Shown: positions 24,580 to 33,576 of the stretch, in pieces
Position numbering within the stretch: the first letter of the stretch is position 1
Layout: every line of letters starts with the position of its first letter
Assembly: GCA_949287085.1 (NCBI GenBank)
Contig: CASEER010000003.1
Span: 1 to 64,000 of the forward strand
From: an uncultured Coriobacteriaceae bacterium
Lineage (GTDB): Bacteria; Actinomycetota; Coriobacteriia; Coriobacteriales; Coriobacteriaceae
Direction: 5' to 3'
Length of the DNA stretch: 64,000 nt
Made by a program: the position numbers and the translations under genes
The notes under the pieces: model-generated
Database searches by the model: none
Told to the model about the DNA's origin: nothing
Seen by the model: only the letters and a program-made list of their open reading frames with translations

Positions 24580-25296
24580 CTACAGGCTCAGGGCTTTCTT
24601 GAGCGGCACCACGCGGCGGCGCGACACCGGCACGCGCTCGTCCATGCCCGTGATGCCCAGCTGAATGGCACCCGACGGCACCGCCTCGACGTCCTCGACG
24701 CACGCCAGGTTCACAATGTAGCGACGGTGCACGCGGAAGAACCCAAAGTCGCAGAGCTTGGCTTCAAACTGGGCAAGCGAGGTGGTCGAGAGGTACCGGT
24801 CGTCATCGGTAAAGATGCAGGAATAGTCGTCTTTCGCCATGATGTAGCGAATCTGGTCGACCGGGATGAGCACCTTCCGCCCGCCCTTCTCGACGGGGAT
24901 GCGCTCAATGGACACCTTGTTTTCGGCCTGGGGCTTCACGCGGGTGAGCACCTTTTCGATGGCCTGATCAAGGCGCGCCTCTTCGACGGGCTTAAGCAGG
25001 TAATCGACCGCGTCCACATCGAATGCTTCAACAGCGTGGTCGCTGTAGGCCGTCACGAACACAATGGCGGGCGGGTTTTTGAGCTTATGAAGCGCCTCGG
25101 CCAGCTGCAGGCCCGATGCGCCAGGCATCGAGATGTCCAAGAACACCACGTCCACGCGGTTTTCCATGAGCATCTCAATGGCAGACCTGACGCTCGACGC
25201 CTCGGTAATCGAGCTGATCTTGCCCGTCTGCTCAAGCAAGAACTTGAGTTCAGAACGAGCAGGAGCCTCGTCATCGACGATCATCGCACGTAGCAT
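24580..25296 (-). CDS. LytTR-family response regulator
   Basis: This 238-residue regulator has an N-terminal receiver domain with acidic pocket VDDE (residues 7-10), phospho-acceptor Asp54 (VFLDISMPG) and Lys in LLKPVEE. The C-terminal LytTR DNA-binding domain runs from about residue 135 (RYIMAKDDYSCIF, FFRVHRRYIVNL). The start is the ATG at 25296 with AAGGGA upstream. Its partner kinase lies 75 bases upstream. LytTR regulators often control cell-envelope, bacteriocin or pyruvate-response genes; targets are not visible here. Confidence 0.95.
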   Translation of the reverse strand: MLRAMIVDDEAPARSELKFLLEQTGKISSITEASSVRSAIEMLMENRVDVVFLDISMPGASGLQLAEALHKLKNPPAIVFVTAYSDHAVEAFDVDAVDYLLKPVEEARLDQAIEKVLTRVKPQAENKVSIERIPVEKGGRKVLIPVDQIRYIMAKDDYSCIFTDDDRYLSTTSLAQFEAKLCDFGFFRVHRRYIVNLACVEDVEAVPSGAIQLGITGMDERVPVSRRRVVPLKKALSL

Positions 25297-25371
25297 ACGT
25301 TGTAATCCCTTCGTCCGCGTACACCGCCAGGCAATGGTCCGTGCGCCCAAGCGGAACCGGATGTGTTCATT

Positions 25372-26721
25372 CTACCCATCAACGAAGATACTCCCCAGCA
25401 AATCCAGATGCAAGGTGATAACAGTCCCCTCCCCAGGGTGCGACGTCACGCGTGCAAAGGACTTGGGACCATAAAAGCGCTGGATGCGCTCAGAGATGTT
25501 GTGCATGGCCACGCCCGCGCCGCCGCCTTGGGGCGCGCTCACGTCCACGGGACGCTCAGAGGGCTCAAACAGATGCGCGGCAACCTCTTCGCTCATGCCT
25601 ACGCCGTCGTCGGCCACCTCAATAGAGATGGCACCCTCGCCGCACGAGGTCACCGTCACGTTAATATGCAAGGTGCCCTCGTCCTTCATGGCGTGACGCA
25701 CGGCGTTTTCTACCAACGGCTGAATCACAAAGGCCGGTACCGGCGTGTCCTCAATGCCTTCTTCCACGGTAAACTCGGCCGCAATGCGGTCATCGCCAAA
25801 CCGTGCGTATTCAAACATAAGGTAGCGCTTGGTTTGCGCGATCTCGCGCGAAACGGGAATGAGCGAGCCCGAGTTGTCGAGCGTGGAGCGGTAGAACGAC
25901 GAGAACTCACGCAGCAGCTCGCGGGCGCGCGCGGGGTCGGTGCGCGTAAACGACGCGATGGTGTTGAGCGTATTAAAGAGAAAATGCGGGTTGATCTGCG
26001 CCTGCAGCGCGCGCACCTCGGCACGGGCCGTCAGCTCTTCTTGCAGCTCCAGCTCGTGGATGGCCAGCTGGGTCGAAATCAGGTCGGCAAAGCCCGTTAC
26101 CAGGGCGTACTGCGTGCGGTTAACGGCATGGGGGCTCCTAAAATAAAACTTGAGCGCGCCTACGGTATGGTCGCTCACCTTAAGCGGTGCCACGATGCCC
26201 GCGGGGATGAGCCGCGAACGACCGTCCTCGGCCCGCACCTTAACCGCTTGGGTAAACGACTGCACAATGCCGTGCTCGATCACGTAATGCGTTGCCGGCG
26301 TGTGGATGGGAGAGCCGGACGGAAAGTCGTCCGCCATATCACCCACGCAGGCGAGCACGCGGCTTTCATCCGTCACCGCGATGGTACTGGCGCGGGTCTC
26401 GGGCAGCAGATGGCGGCAAATGGCCTCGGCGCTCTCTGCGGTCAGGCCGCCCCGCATGTCCTCGAGCATGTCCGAGGCCAATGAGAGCGTCTCTTCGGTG
26501 TACTGCGAGCGCAGGCGGTCCGGGTTGAGCAAGCGGTAGGCAAATACCGCCAAAAAGATGGCCAGCAGCACGCACACAATGGTGACCGGAACCGATTCTG
26601 CGCCAGCAATCACCAGCCAGAGCAGGTAAAACGCTAGAATTGCCGCCCCTATGACCGCAATCATCCACACCAGCGAAAGCACATCGGTACGGCTCCCCAC
26701 CACGCGGGAGCGAAGGTTCAT
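25372..26721 (-). CDS. LytS-like sensor histidine kinase
   Basis: This 449-residue kinase has two hydrophobic helices (residues about 17-40 and 44-66), a GAF-like sensor domain (about 75-220), the His_kinase motif QINPHFLFNTLNTIASF with His246, and a C-terminal HATPase domain (VADDGVGMS, GVAMHNISERI). It lacks the multi-helix 5TM-LYT sensor, so the signal is probably cytoplasmic or read by the GAF-like part. The ATG at 26721 overlaps the TGA of the glycosyltransferase gene, so translation is coupled, and the response regulator follows. Confidence 0.93.
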   Translation of the reverse strand: MNLRSRVVGSRTDVLSLVWMIAVIGAAILAFYLLWLVIAGAESVPVTIVCVLLAIFLAVFAYRLLNPDRLRSQYTEETLSLASDMLEDMRGGLTAESAEAICRHLLPETRASTIAVTDESRVLACVGDMADDFPSGSPIHTPATHYVIEHGIVQSFTQAVKVRAEDGRSRLIPAGIVAPLKVSDHTVGALKFYFRSPHAVNRTQYALVTGFADLISTQLAIHELELQEELTARAEVRALQAQINPHFLFNTLNTIASFTRTDPARARELLREFSSFYRSTLDNSGSLIPVSREIAQTKRYLMFEYARFGDDRIAAEFTVEEGIEDTPVPAFVIQPLVENAVRHAMKDEGTLHINVTVTSCGEGAISIEVADDGVGMSEEVAAHLFEPSERPVDVSAPQGGGAGVAMHNISERIQRFYGPKSFARVTSHPGEGTVITLHLDLLGSIFVDG

Positions 26722-27935
26722 CACGCCTCCTTGATCAGGTCAGAGAGCTGCGCGTCACGCCACAGGCCGTCCATGATGGCTGGCCAGAAGCTCTGAAAGC
26801 GCAGATATTTACCGGTGTTCTCGCGTGCGTACCGCTGAGCGTGGTCGCGCCCATGGCGCCAGATGGCAAAGTAGGCCAGATGCTCGCGCGTTACCAGGGC
26901 GCGCACGAGGGCGGTCTTGCGCACGCGGGCATCGAGCTCCGACGAAATCCACGGACCGGGGTACGGCATAAGCGAGGCGGGCGTCACCGACACCAGGTCG
27001 TTTTGACGATTCGCGTCGGCGAGCTTTGCCCGTTCATAATACCAGCGGTAGACATCTTGCATAAAGCGCGGGGCCCGCTGCTCGCGCTCGGGCGGCAGGT
27101 GCTTGACCGACCAGCGGTTGTCAAACCACACGTCGAGCCCCTGCAACCGCAGGTTAAAGAGGTAGTCAAGGTCTTCGCCACGCGTAATAAACGGGTCAAA
27201 CGCCACGCGCATGTAAGCGCGCGCATGCACGGCAAAGCAACCGCCGCATACATAATTGGAGCGCGAAATGCGTGTTCCGTCGAGCGCGCGGCGCATCCAC
27301 TGGTTAAACTCGGGGCGCTTGGTCCACCAGCGCGTGGTTAAGCCGGCCTGGGAGGTATCGGCCAGCGGCGAGTTGTTCTTGTCATAAAAGTAGCCGCTCT
27401 TGGCCAGAATGGGTAGACCCTGGCGCGTTTCTTGGCCCAAGGCATACAGGGCGCGTTGCATAAAGTCTGCGTTGGTAGCCATCTCGTCATCGTCGAGAAA
27501 AATCACCGCATCGCAGCCCTTGATGGCCGCGACCGCAAGCCCCATGTTGCGGATGGCGCCGTACCCGCGCAGCGACACGCACTCGCCCGACCCATGTGGC
27601 GCCAACTGGCCCACGCGGTCGATGACCTGCGCGGCCTCAACGTTGGTTACCATGCTAATGTGGAGCGCGGGGTGCTTGTGCACAATATGCCGCACGCGCA
27701 GACTTACGTCGGTCGTGGCCGACAGCGGGCACACCACGAGCAGAACGATGGGCGCGACATCGTCTACCTGCTCGAGTGATGTAAGGCAGCAATCAAGTTC
27801 GGTATCGGAGCGGTTGAGGTCGACCGAATGGTCATAGGCACCCGGAGCCTGCGGCTCGGTTTGCGTATCTGCCCAGTACGTAGGAATCACGATAACCGGT
27901 CCCACGCGTATCACGACCTCTCGTCCACCATTCAC
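26721..27935 (-). CDS. Glycosyltransferase of GT-A fold
   Basis: This 404-residue cytoplasmic protein has the GT-A pattern: an N-terminal strand VIVIPTYW, then GAIRNMGLAVAA and the metal-binding IFLDDDEM. In the second half a GCFAVHARAYM / GEDLDYLFNLRLQG segment holds the catalytic-base region, followed by a His/Trp-containing tail. The acceptor is unknown. The gene is coupled by a one-base overlap to a two-component kinase, which suggests a common envelope- or surface-glycan-related response. The GTG start has only a weak ribosome binding site, and a second GTG 21 bases on is possible. Confidence 0.8.
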   Translation of the reverse strand: MNGGREVVIRVGPVIVIPTYWADTQTEPQAPGAYDHSVDLNRSDTELDCCLTSLEQVDDVAPIVLLVVCPLSATTDVSLRVRHIVHKHPALHISMVTNVEAAQVIDRVGQLAPHGSGECVSLRGYGAIRNMGLAVAAIKGCDAVIFLDDDEMATNADFMQRALYALGQETRQGLPILAKSGYFYDKNNSPLADTSQAGLTTRWWTKRPEFNQWMRRALDGTRISRSNYVCGGCFAVHARAYMRVAFDPFITRGEDLDYLFNLRLQGLDVWFDNRWSVKHLPPEREQRAPRFMQDVYRWYYERAKLADANRQNDLVSVTPASLMPYPGPWISSELDARVRKTALVRALVTREHLAYFAIWRHGRDHAQRYARENTGKYLRFQSFWPAIMDGLWRDAQLSDLIKEA

Positions 27936-27980
27936 ACCGACCCCCGGCGCGGTGCGTCCCCGAGCTTGTCGCGGGCCCAG

Positions 27981-28574
27981 CTAGTTTGTGGGGCGTTGTG
28001 CGGGCGCGAAGGGCGAATCCGCCTTGAAATACGATGTGCGCGCGAGCGACTTGCTCAGGGGGTATCCCAGCACATACATGATAACCGCTTCGCCCACACC
28101 CGTGGTCACCAAGCCAAACAGATACATGAGGGGCCAGGCGCCATCGAGCGAGATAGACGTGAACGGGATGGTGTAAAAACCTGTGGCCTGCAACAGAATG
28201 GGCAGATAAGCGGGCACGATCAGAGCGTTGGCAAGCACCGGGCCCGCGAGCGCCACGAGGGGGTGCTTGCGCATTTTCCAGGTGATGCACGCGCCCACAA
28301 AGGTAGCGAGCGAGCCAAACACCACATCGAGGAGGCCGAGCATTCCGGTGCCGGAAAACGCGATGTTGGCAACATTGGCAATGGCGCAGCCGAGTGTCAG
28401 GCCGGGGATAGCCTCCGGCGTAAAGAGCGCGAGGACGCATAGGGCCTCGGACACGCGAAACTGGATGGGGCCCCACGCCAAGCTGCCCAAGAAGAGCAGG
28501 GCAATAAGGGTGCACGCCGCGTAGACCGCAGCGATGACCCCAATACGGGCGATTTCGTTGGATTTCATGAGCAT
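27981..28574 (-). CDS. QueT-family transporter (predicted queuosine precursor uptake)
   Basis: This 197-residue membrane protein has about six helices and the family motif LAWGPIQFRVSEALCVLALF. QueT proteins are S-components of energy-coupling-factor transporters, predicted to import queuosine precursors; the ECF energy module is not in the window. Two overlapping ATGs exist, and AGAAGGTG precedes the first. The 149-base upstream gap contains G/C-rich inverted repeats and a GTTG-A-GAGG / CCTC-CAAC hairpin near the start, but I could not fit it to a preQ1 riboswitch. The gap to the glycosyltransferase gene is 45 bases. Confidence 0.85.
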   Translation of the reverse strand: MLMKSNEIARIGVIAAVYAACTLIALLFLGSLAWGPIQFRVSEALCVLALFTPEAIPGLTLGCAIANVANIAFSGTGMLGLLDVVFGSLATFVGACITWKMRKHPLVALAGPVLANALIVPAYLPILLQATGFYTIPFTSISLDGAWPLMYLFGLVTTGVGEAVIMYVLGYPLSKSLARTSYFKADSPFAPAQRPTN

Positions 28575-28723
28575 TCACCTTCTATGTTGGAGGGCTTTAC
28601 TAAATACTCATCAACCTCTCAACGCGGGGTTCGCCGCGCCGCATCGCGGCCTTGGGACTCGTCATCCTAGCAGATGACCCCACCCCAACGGCTACGCCAG
28701 ACCCAGAGTCATCGCGCCCGACC

Positions 28724-29974
28724 CTATGCAAGCCCTTTGATGCGGGAAAGCCTGATGAGCATGACAAAGCCCACGACCAACAGGATCCCGATGGAAAGCA
28801 CTCCTAAAGAAGTATCCCCCGTGAGCGATGTCACGACCGATACTAGCAGAGTTCCCATAACGCTGGCATAGCGCCCAAAGATGTCAAAAAAGCCGTAGTA
28901 CTCGTTGGCGTTCTCCTTGGGAATGAGCTTGCCAAAATAGCTGCGACTGAGCGCTTGAATGCCACCCTGGAACATGCCCACCACAATGGCCAGGATCCAG
29001 AACTCCACCTCGGACTTAAGGAAAAACGCCGCAAAGAGCACAATGCACACGTACGCCACGACGGCGATGATGATCATGCGGAGCGTACCGTAGCGACCGG
29101 CGAGCCTGCCGTACGCAATGGCCGAGGGAAACGCTACAAACTGCGTTACGAGCAGCGCCAGGATCAGCGCGGTGGAATCAAGCCCGAGCGAGGTTCCGTA
29201 CGTGGTGGCCATCGAGATGACGGTGTGCACGCCGTCGATGTAGAAGAAGAACGCCATCATGTAGAGGAGGATGGCCTTGTCCTGCGCGATGCGGCGCATC
29301 GTGGCGGCCAGCCCACGAATGGTCTTGGCCACCTCGCCACCCAGGGTCTCGCCCGGCGCGAGCTCCTTGGCAAAGCGCTGCCGGTACGTGCGCACGAGCG
29401 GCACGGTAAAGGCGAGCCACCAGATGCCGGTGATAACGAACGACACCTGTACGCAAAAGAGCATGTCGAGCCCGAGCGCCGCCGGACCGCCCAGAATGAG
29501 CGCGATGCACACGATAAACGGCACGCAGGAGCCAATGTAGCCCCACGCGTAGCCCGAGGACGACACGGTGTCCATGCGCTCGTTGGTGGTAACGTCGGGC
29601 AGCATGGCATCATAGAACGTCATGGAGCTGTTGAGGCCAATGGTGCACAGCACGTACACCACCAAAAACGGCATGGCGCCCATGGGAATGGCCTGCGCAA
29701 AGCACAGCACGAGGCCCGTTAAGAAGAACCCCAGGAAGAACTTGATCTTGTTGCCCGCGTAGTCGGCCAGCGAGCCGAGCACGGGCATGAGGAGCGCCAC
29801 CACGAGCGAGGCCACCGTCTGCGCGTTTGCCCACGCGGTCACGAGCTCCGCCGAGGACGCGCCCGTGTTGATGGCATCAAAGTAAATAGGAACGACCGAC
29901 GTGTTAAACAGGACGAGCGCCGAGTTGCCCACGTCATACATGACCCAGTTACGCTCTTGCTTGGTGAACTTCAT
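28724..29974 (-). CDS. MFS transporter, UMF1/Atg22-like
   Basis: This 416-residue protein has twelve predicted membrane helices. The N-terminus (ERNWVMYDVGNSALVLFNTSV) and the loop VLGSLADYAGNKIKF match the UMF1 branch related to fungal vacuolar amino-acid effluxers (Atg22). The substrate is unknown, with amino acids plausible. A GAAAGGAAG site precedes the ATG. It lies 36 bases after the phospholipase-like gene and is probably co-transcribed with it. Confidence 0.88.
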   Translation of the reverse strand: MKFTKQERNWVMYDVGNSALVLFNTSVVPIYFDAINTGASSAELVTAWANAQTVASLVVALLMPVLGSLADYAGNKIKFFLGFFLTGLVLCFAQAIPMGAMPFLVVYVLCTIGLNSSMTFYDAMLPDVTTNERMDTVSSSGYAWGYIGSCVPFIVCIALILGGPAALGLDMLFCVQVSFVITGIWWLAFTVPLVRTYRQRFAKELAPGETLGGEVAKTIRGLAATMRRIAQDKAILLYMMAFFFYIDGVHTVISMATTYGTSLGLDSTALILALLVTQFVAFPSAIAYGRLAGRYGTLRMIIIAVVAYVCIVLFAAFFLKSEVEFWILAIVVGMFQGGIQALSRSYFGKLIPKENANEYYGFFDIFGRYASVMGTLLVSVVTSLTGDTSLGVLSIGILLVVGFVMLIRLSRIKGLA

Positions 29975-30010
29975 GTGCTTCCTTTCGCCGCGCGCCGCGC
30001 TGAGCCCAGG

Positions 30011-30853
30011 TCAGCGAGCTAGGCGCTCGGCAATCAATCCATCGGTGCGGTCGATAACCTCGGCAAATGTTCGCGTAAAGAACTCGTCGGTTAGCAGCCG
30101 GTAATGGTTGGGCTCGGTCGGCGTCTTGTTGGTGCGCACGATCTCGTGCGCAACGCCCACGGTCATGAGCGCCGCGCGCTCGCTAATGGCGTACTGCGGA
30201 AACGCCGCCGCGGTTGCCAGCAGGCGCGGCGTGGCGCGCGGCACCAGCTGGATAGCGAGCGTCTTGCCATAGGCGTCAAAATCCCCCTGTTTTTTGATGC
30301 GAAAATGCTCGCTGGGCACGCCGCCTATGGCATCAAGGTATTCGTTGACGCGGGTGTTCCAGATATTGTCGGCAAGCAGATGCGACCACGCACCAAGCAC
30401 CAGATCAAAGAGGGAGCGCTCAAGCTTCGACGGGTCGGCTTCAGCGTCGAGCGGGCTATCCTGGCGCGGCGGTTCGCCCACGCCTTCAAAGCGCTGCGGA
30501 TAGTGCACACGGTTCACGCGGTCGACCTCGATCTTCAAGGACGACGCGGGGATGATGGCCGGAGCGGTTGAATCGTCCGCAGAGACGTATATGCCCAGGC
30601 GCTTAGCCGCGGGCGCAACATAGGTATCCCAGAACTCCCCCTCGCGCGGCTTGGGAATAAACGCCGGCTGCGCCACATGCGTGATGCGGTAAGCGATGGG
30701 CTGCTCAATGCCCGGAACCATATAGCCTACGGGGATGTCGGGCGTCAGACACCCAAACAAGAACGCGTTGCGATCCGTCACCAAACGCGCCGTGGGGCCC
30801 GTGCGCGCAAAAAGGCGTTCGGCCTGGGCAATATGAATGTTCCAACTTGGCAC
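30011..30853 (-). CDS. Zinc-dependent phospholipase C-like protein
   Basis: This 280-residue protein has the histidine/aspartate pattern of bacterial zinc-dependent phospholipase C-like proteins: PSWNIHIAQAERLF at the start, FGCLTPDIPVGYM, then GAWSHLLADNIWNTRVNEY. There is no signal peptide, so it is probably cytoplasmic and may act on something other than phospholipid. I prefer the GTG at 30853 because GGAGG lies four bases upstream; an ATG at 30871 adds six residues with a weaker site. The family name is a fold-level inference. Confidence 0.7.
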   Translation of the reverse strand: MPSWNIHIAQAERLFARTGPTARLVTDRNAFLFGCLTPDIPVGYMVPGIEQPIAYRITHVAQPAFIPKPREGEFWDTYVAPAAKRLGIYVSADDSTAPAIIPASSLKIEVDRVNRVHYPQRFEGVGEPPRQDSPLDAEADPSKLERSLFDLVLGAWSHLLADNIWNTRVNEYLDAIGGVPSEHFRIKKQGDFDAYGKTLAIQLVPRATPRLLATAAAFPQYAISERAALMTVGVAHEIVRTNKTPTEPNHYRLLTDEFFTRTFAEVIDRTDGLIAERLAR

Positions 30854-30939
30854 AGAGCCTCCAATCGCCATGAGCTCTTCAGTGCACCCGCTATCTGCCC
30901 GTCACCCGGCAACCCCTGCAGAGGGCTTCCAAGACCATG

Positions 30940-30958
30940 ATAAACCCCGGCGCCGGGG
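30940..30958 (-). terminator. Weak terminator after pheT
   Basis: On the minus strand the palindrome CCCCGGCGCCGGGG is followed by TTTAT, about 95 bases after the pheT stop. The stem is only five or six pairs, so it is a weak candidate. Confidence 0.45.
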
Positions 30959-31050
30959 CACCTGGGGCTCGCGCAAACAGGAAACGACGCACGCGTAGGC
31001 ACGCGAGCAACGGTTAGGCGCGAAAAACCAGGCACCCCGGCGTTGCGGCG

Positions 31051-33510
31051 CTAGGAGCGGACCTCGCCGCCGGTAGCCTTGCACACCTTGGTCACGAGCT
31101 TCTGGTGCACTTTTTCTACCTCTTCCGAGGTCAAGGTGTGGTCGTCGGCGCGATACGTCAGCGCAAAGGCCATCGACTTCTTGCCCGAGCCCACGCGCTC
31201 CGCGTCGCGGTACACGTCAAAGAGGCGCACGCCGCGCAGGAGCTTGCCGCCGGCCGAATGCAGGCGACGCTCAAGGTCTTCGCAGGTCACGTCTTCGTCA
31301 ACCACAATAGCCAGGTCCATCTCGACCGCCGGATAGGACGAGAAGTCCTGGTAAGCCTGCTGGTCGCGTGCGCACGAAATCAGCGAATCGAGGCCCAGCT
31401 CAAACGCAACGACCGGCAAGTCGATCCCGTATTCGTCGCGCACGACCGGGTGAATCTCTCCCACCCAGCCCAGCATGGTGCCGCCCGCAAGCACCTCGGC
31501 ACAACGGCCCGGCTGCAGGAACGCGTAGCCCTCGCCCTCGGCCGGACGGAAGCGTACCTTCTCCACGCGCAGCTGGGCCAGCAGCTCCTCGACCACGCCC
31601 TTGCCGTCGAAGAAGCGCAGCGGCGCGTACTTCTGATTCCACGTCACGTCTCCCCACGCACCCGAGAGCACGCCGGCAAGCGAGCGGCGCTCCTTGGGCA
31701 GGCTCGCGTTCTCGCGGCCGCAGAAGAGCGTGCCCATCTCGTAGAGGTGCACGTTGGCGGTGCCATGGGCCTCGTTGTAGGCCACGGACTGCAGCAGGCC
31801 CGGCAGCAGCGAGCGGCGCATCTCGGTCTGCTCGGCCACGAGCGGGTTCATGATGACCACCGGCAGGCCGCGGCCCTCGGTGCTCATGCGCGTCTTCTCA
31901 AGGTCGCCCGGCGCGGCAAACGAGTAGGTCGTGGTCTCGTTGAGGCCGCACGAACGCAGGATGCCGCCCATGCGACGCAGCAGGCGCTGCTCGTGGGTCA
32001 GGCCGCCGATGTGGTTCTTCGCCGCGGGAATGGTGGCCTCGATGCGGTCCATGCCCCAGAGGCGCAGGACCTCTTCGATGAGGTCGATCTCGCGCTCCAG
32101 GTCGGGACGGAACGACGGCGGCACAACGCAGAACGTGCCCGCCGTAGCGCCCTGAGAAACCGCGCAGCCCAGGCGCATGAGGGCGCGCTCAATAAAGGTC
32201 GGGTCGATGGCCGCGCCGCAGATCAGGTTCACGCGCTCCTGGCGCAGCGTGAGCTCGGGCTGCGTCTTGGGCGCAGGATACAGGTCCACGTAGCCGGGCG
32301 CCACCTCGCCGCCGGCAAGCTCCTCAATAAGCGCCGCAGTGATGTTGGCCACGTCCACGCAGCCCGTCTCGTCCACCTGGCGCTCAAAGCGAATCGACGC
32401 CTCGGAGATCAGCTGTAGGTCGCGGCTCGTGTGCGAGGTGCGGCCCGCGTTAAAGCAAGCACTCTCAATGAGCACGTCGCGCGTGTCGTCCTCGATCTCG
32501 GAATCCATGCCGCCCATCACGCCGGCCAGCGCAACCGGGCGCTCGCCGTCGGTAATAAGGCCCATGCCCTCGTCGAGCGTGCGCTCAACGCCATCGAGCG
32601 TCTGAAAGACCTCGCCCTCGTGGGCAGCGCGCACCACCACGCGGCGGTGGCCGTCACGCTCGACAAAGGTATCCAGGTCAAAGGCGTGCAGCGGCTGGCC
32701 GGTGAGCATCATGACGTAGTTGGTAATGTCCACGATATTGTTGATGGAGCGCACGCCGGCGGCGGCCAGGCGCTCGACCATCCATGCAGGCGAGGGGCCC
32801 ACCTTCACGTTGCGCACGATGCGCGCCACGTACCGGCTGCACAGCCCCTCGTCAGCGATGGCAAGCGAGACCTCGTCGGCCGTGGGGCGTCCGACCTCCT
32901 GCTTGATGGCGGGTAGCTCGATATGCGTGTCGCGGTCAAAAATCGCGCCGACCTCGCGCGCCACGCCCACCATGGAGAGACAATCCGGACGGTTGGGCGT
33001 GATCTCACAGTCGAGCACGGTGTCCGACGTGCCACGATACTCGGCAAACGGCATGCCCACCGGCGCGTCCTCGGGCAGGATCATGATGCCCGAGTGGTCG
33101 CCCGAGAGCCCCAGCTCGCGGGCCGAGCAGTTCATGCCGCAGGACACCACGCCGCGCAGCTTGCTCTTCTTGATCTTGACGCCGCCCGGGAGCTCCGCCC
33201 CCACGAGTGCGGTCACAATATGGTCGCCCTGCTCGAAGTTCTGGGCGCCGCACACAACCTGCAGCGGCGCGGGCTCGCCATCCTCGCCCAGGTTGAAGCG
33301 GCCCACATCGACCATCGTGATCCACATGTGGTCGGAATCCGGGTGTGGCTCTTTGGACACGATCTGGCCCGTGACCACGTGGTCAAAGGTCTCGCCCACT
33401 GTGTCGATGGCCTCGACCTCGGTGCCCGTGCGAATGAATTCACGGCTGAGCTCGTCCGGCGACTCCGGCACGTCAATGAGCTTCTGCAGCCAGTTATATG
33501 AAACCTTCAT
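31051..33510 (-). CDS. pheT: Phenylalanine--tRNA ligase beta subunit
   Basis: This 819-residue subunit joins PheS in the alpha2-beta2 enzyme that charges tRNA-Phe. In order it shows the tRNA-binding EMAP-like domain (GQIVSKEPHPDSDHMWI), the B3/B4 editing domain (TPNRPDCLSMVGVAREV), B5, the catalytic-like core (SGGNLxxxT-type region around residue 470-680) and the C-terminal anticodon-binding FDX domain (PAVEMDLAIVVDEDV). Length matches the bacterial family. It is 66 bases downstream of pheS in the same transcript and under the same T-box. Confidence 0.97.
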   Translation of the reverse strand: MKVSYNWLQKLIDVPESPDELSREFIRTGTEVEAIDTVGETFDHVVTGQIVSKEPHPDSDHMWITMVDVGRFNLGEDGEPAPLQVVCGAQNFEQGDHIVTALVGAELPGGVKIKKSKLRGVVSCGMNCSARELGLSGDHSGIMILPEDAPVGMPFAEYRGTSDTVLDCEITPNRPDCLSMVGVAREVGAIFDRDTHIELPAIKQEVGRPTADEVSLAIADEGLCSRYVARIVRNVKVGPSPAWMVERLAAAGVRSINNIVDITNYVMMLTGQPLHAFDLDTFVERDGHRRVVVRAAHEGEVFQTLDGVERTLDEGMGLITDGERPVALAGVMGGMDSEIEDDTRDVLIESACFNAGRTSHTSRDLQLISEASIRFERQVDETGCVDVANITAALIEELAGGEVAPGYVDLYPAPKTQPELTLRQERVNLICGAAIDPTFIERALMRLGCAVSQGATAGTFCVVPPSFRPDLEREIDLIEEVLRLWGMDRIEATIPAAKNHIGGLTHEQRLLRRMGGILRSCGLNETTTYSFAAPGDLEKTRMSTEGRGLPVVIMNPLVAEQTEMRRSLLPGLLQSVAYNEAHGTANVHLYEMGTLFCGRENASLPKERRSLAGVLSGAWGDVTWNQKYAPLRFFDGKGVVEELLAQLRVEKVRFRPAEGEGYAFLQPGRCAEVLAGGTMLGWVGEIHPVVRDEYGIDLPVVAFELGLDSLISCARDQQAYQDFSSYPAVEMDLAIVVDEDVTCEDLERRLHSAGGKLLRGVRLFDVYRDAERVGSGKKSMAFALTYRADDHTLTSEEVEKVHQKLVTKVCKATGGEVRS

Positions 33511-33576
33511 CTCTATCTCCTAAACGGTTCATCCAAGCTCTGTTCCTGCCCCATTGCCAGGCATCCGGGGCGCTTG

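Noticed and set aside
28575-28723. preQ1 riboswitch upstream of the queT-like gene
   Set aside because: Some G/C-rich stems and a GAGG/CCTC hairpin exist, but the A-rich 3' tail and loop sequence expected for preQ1 classes could not be found.
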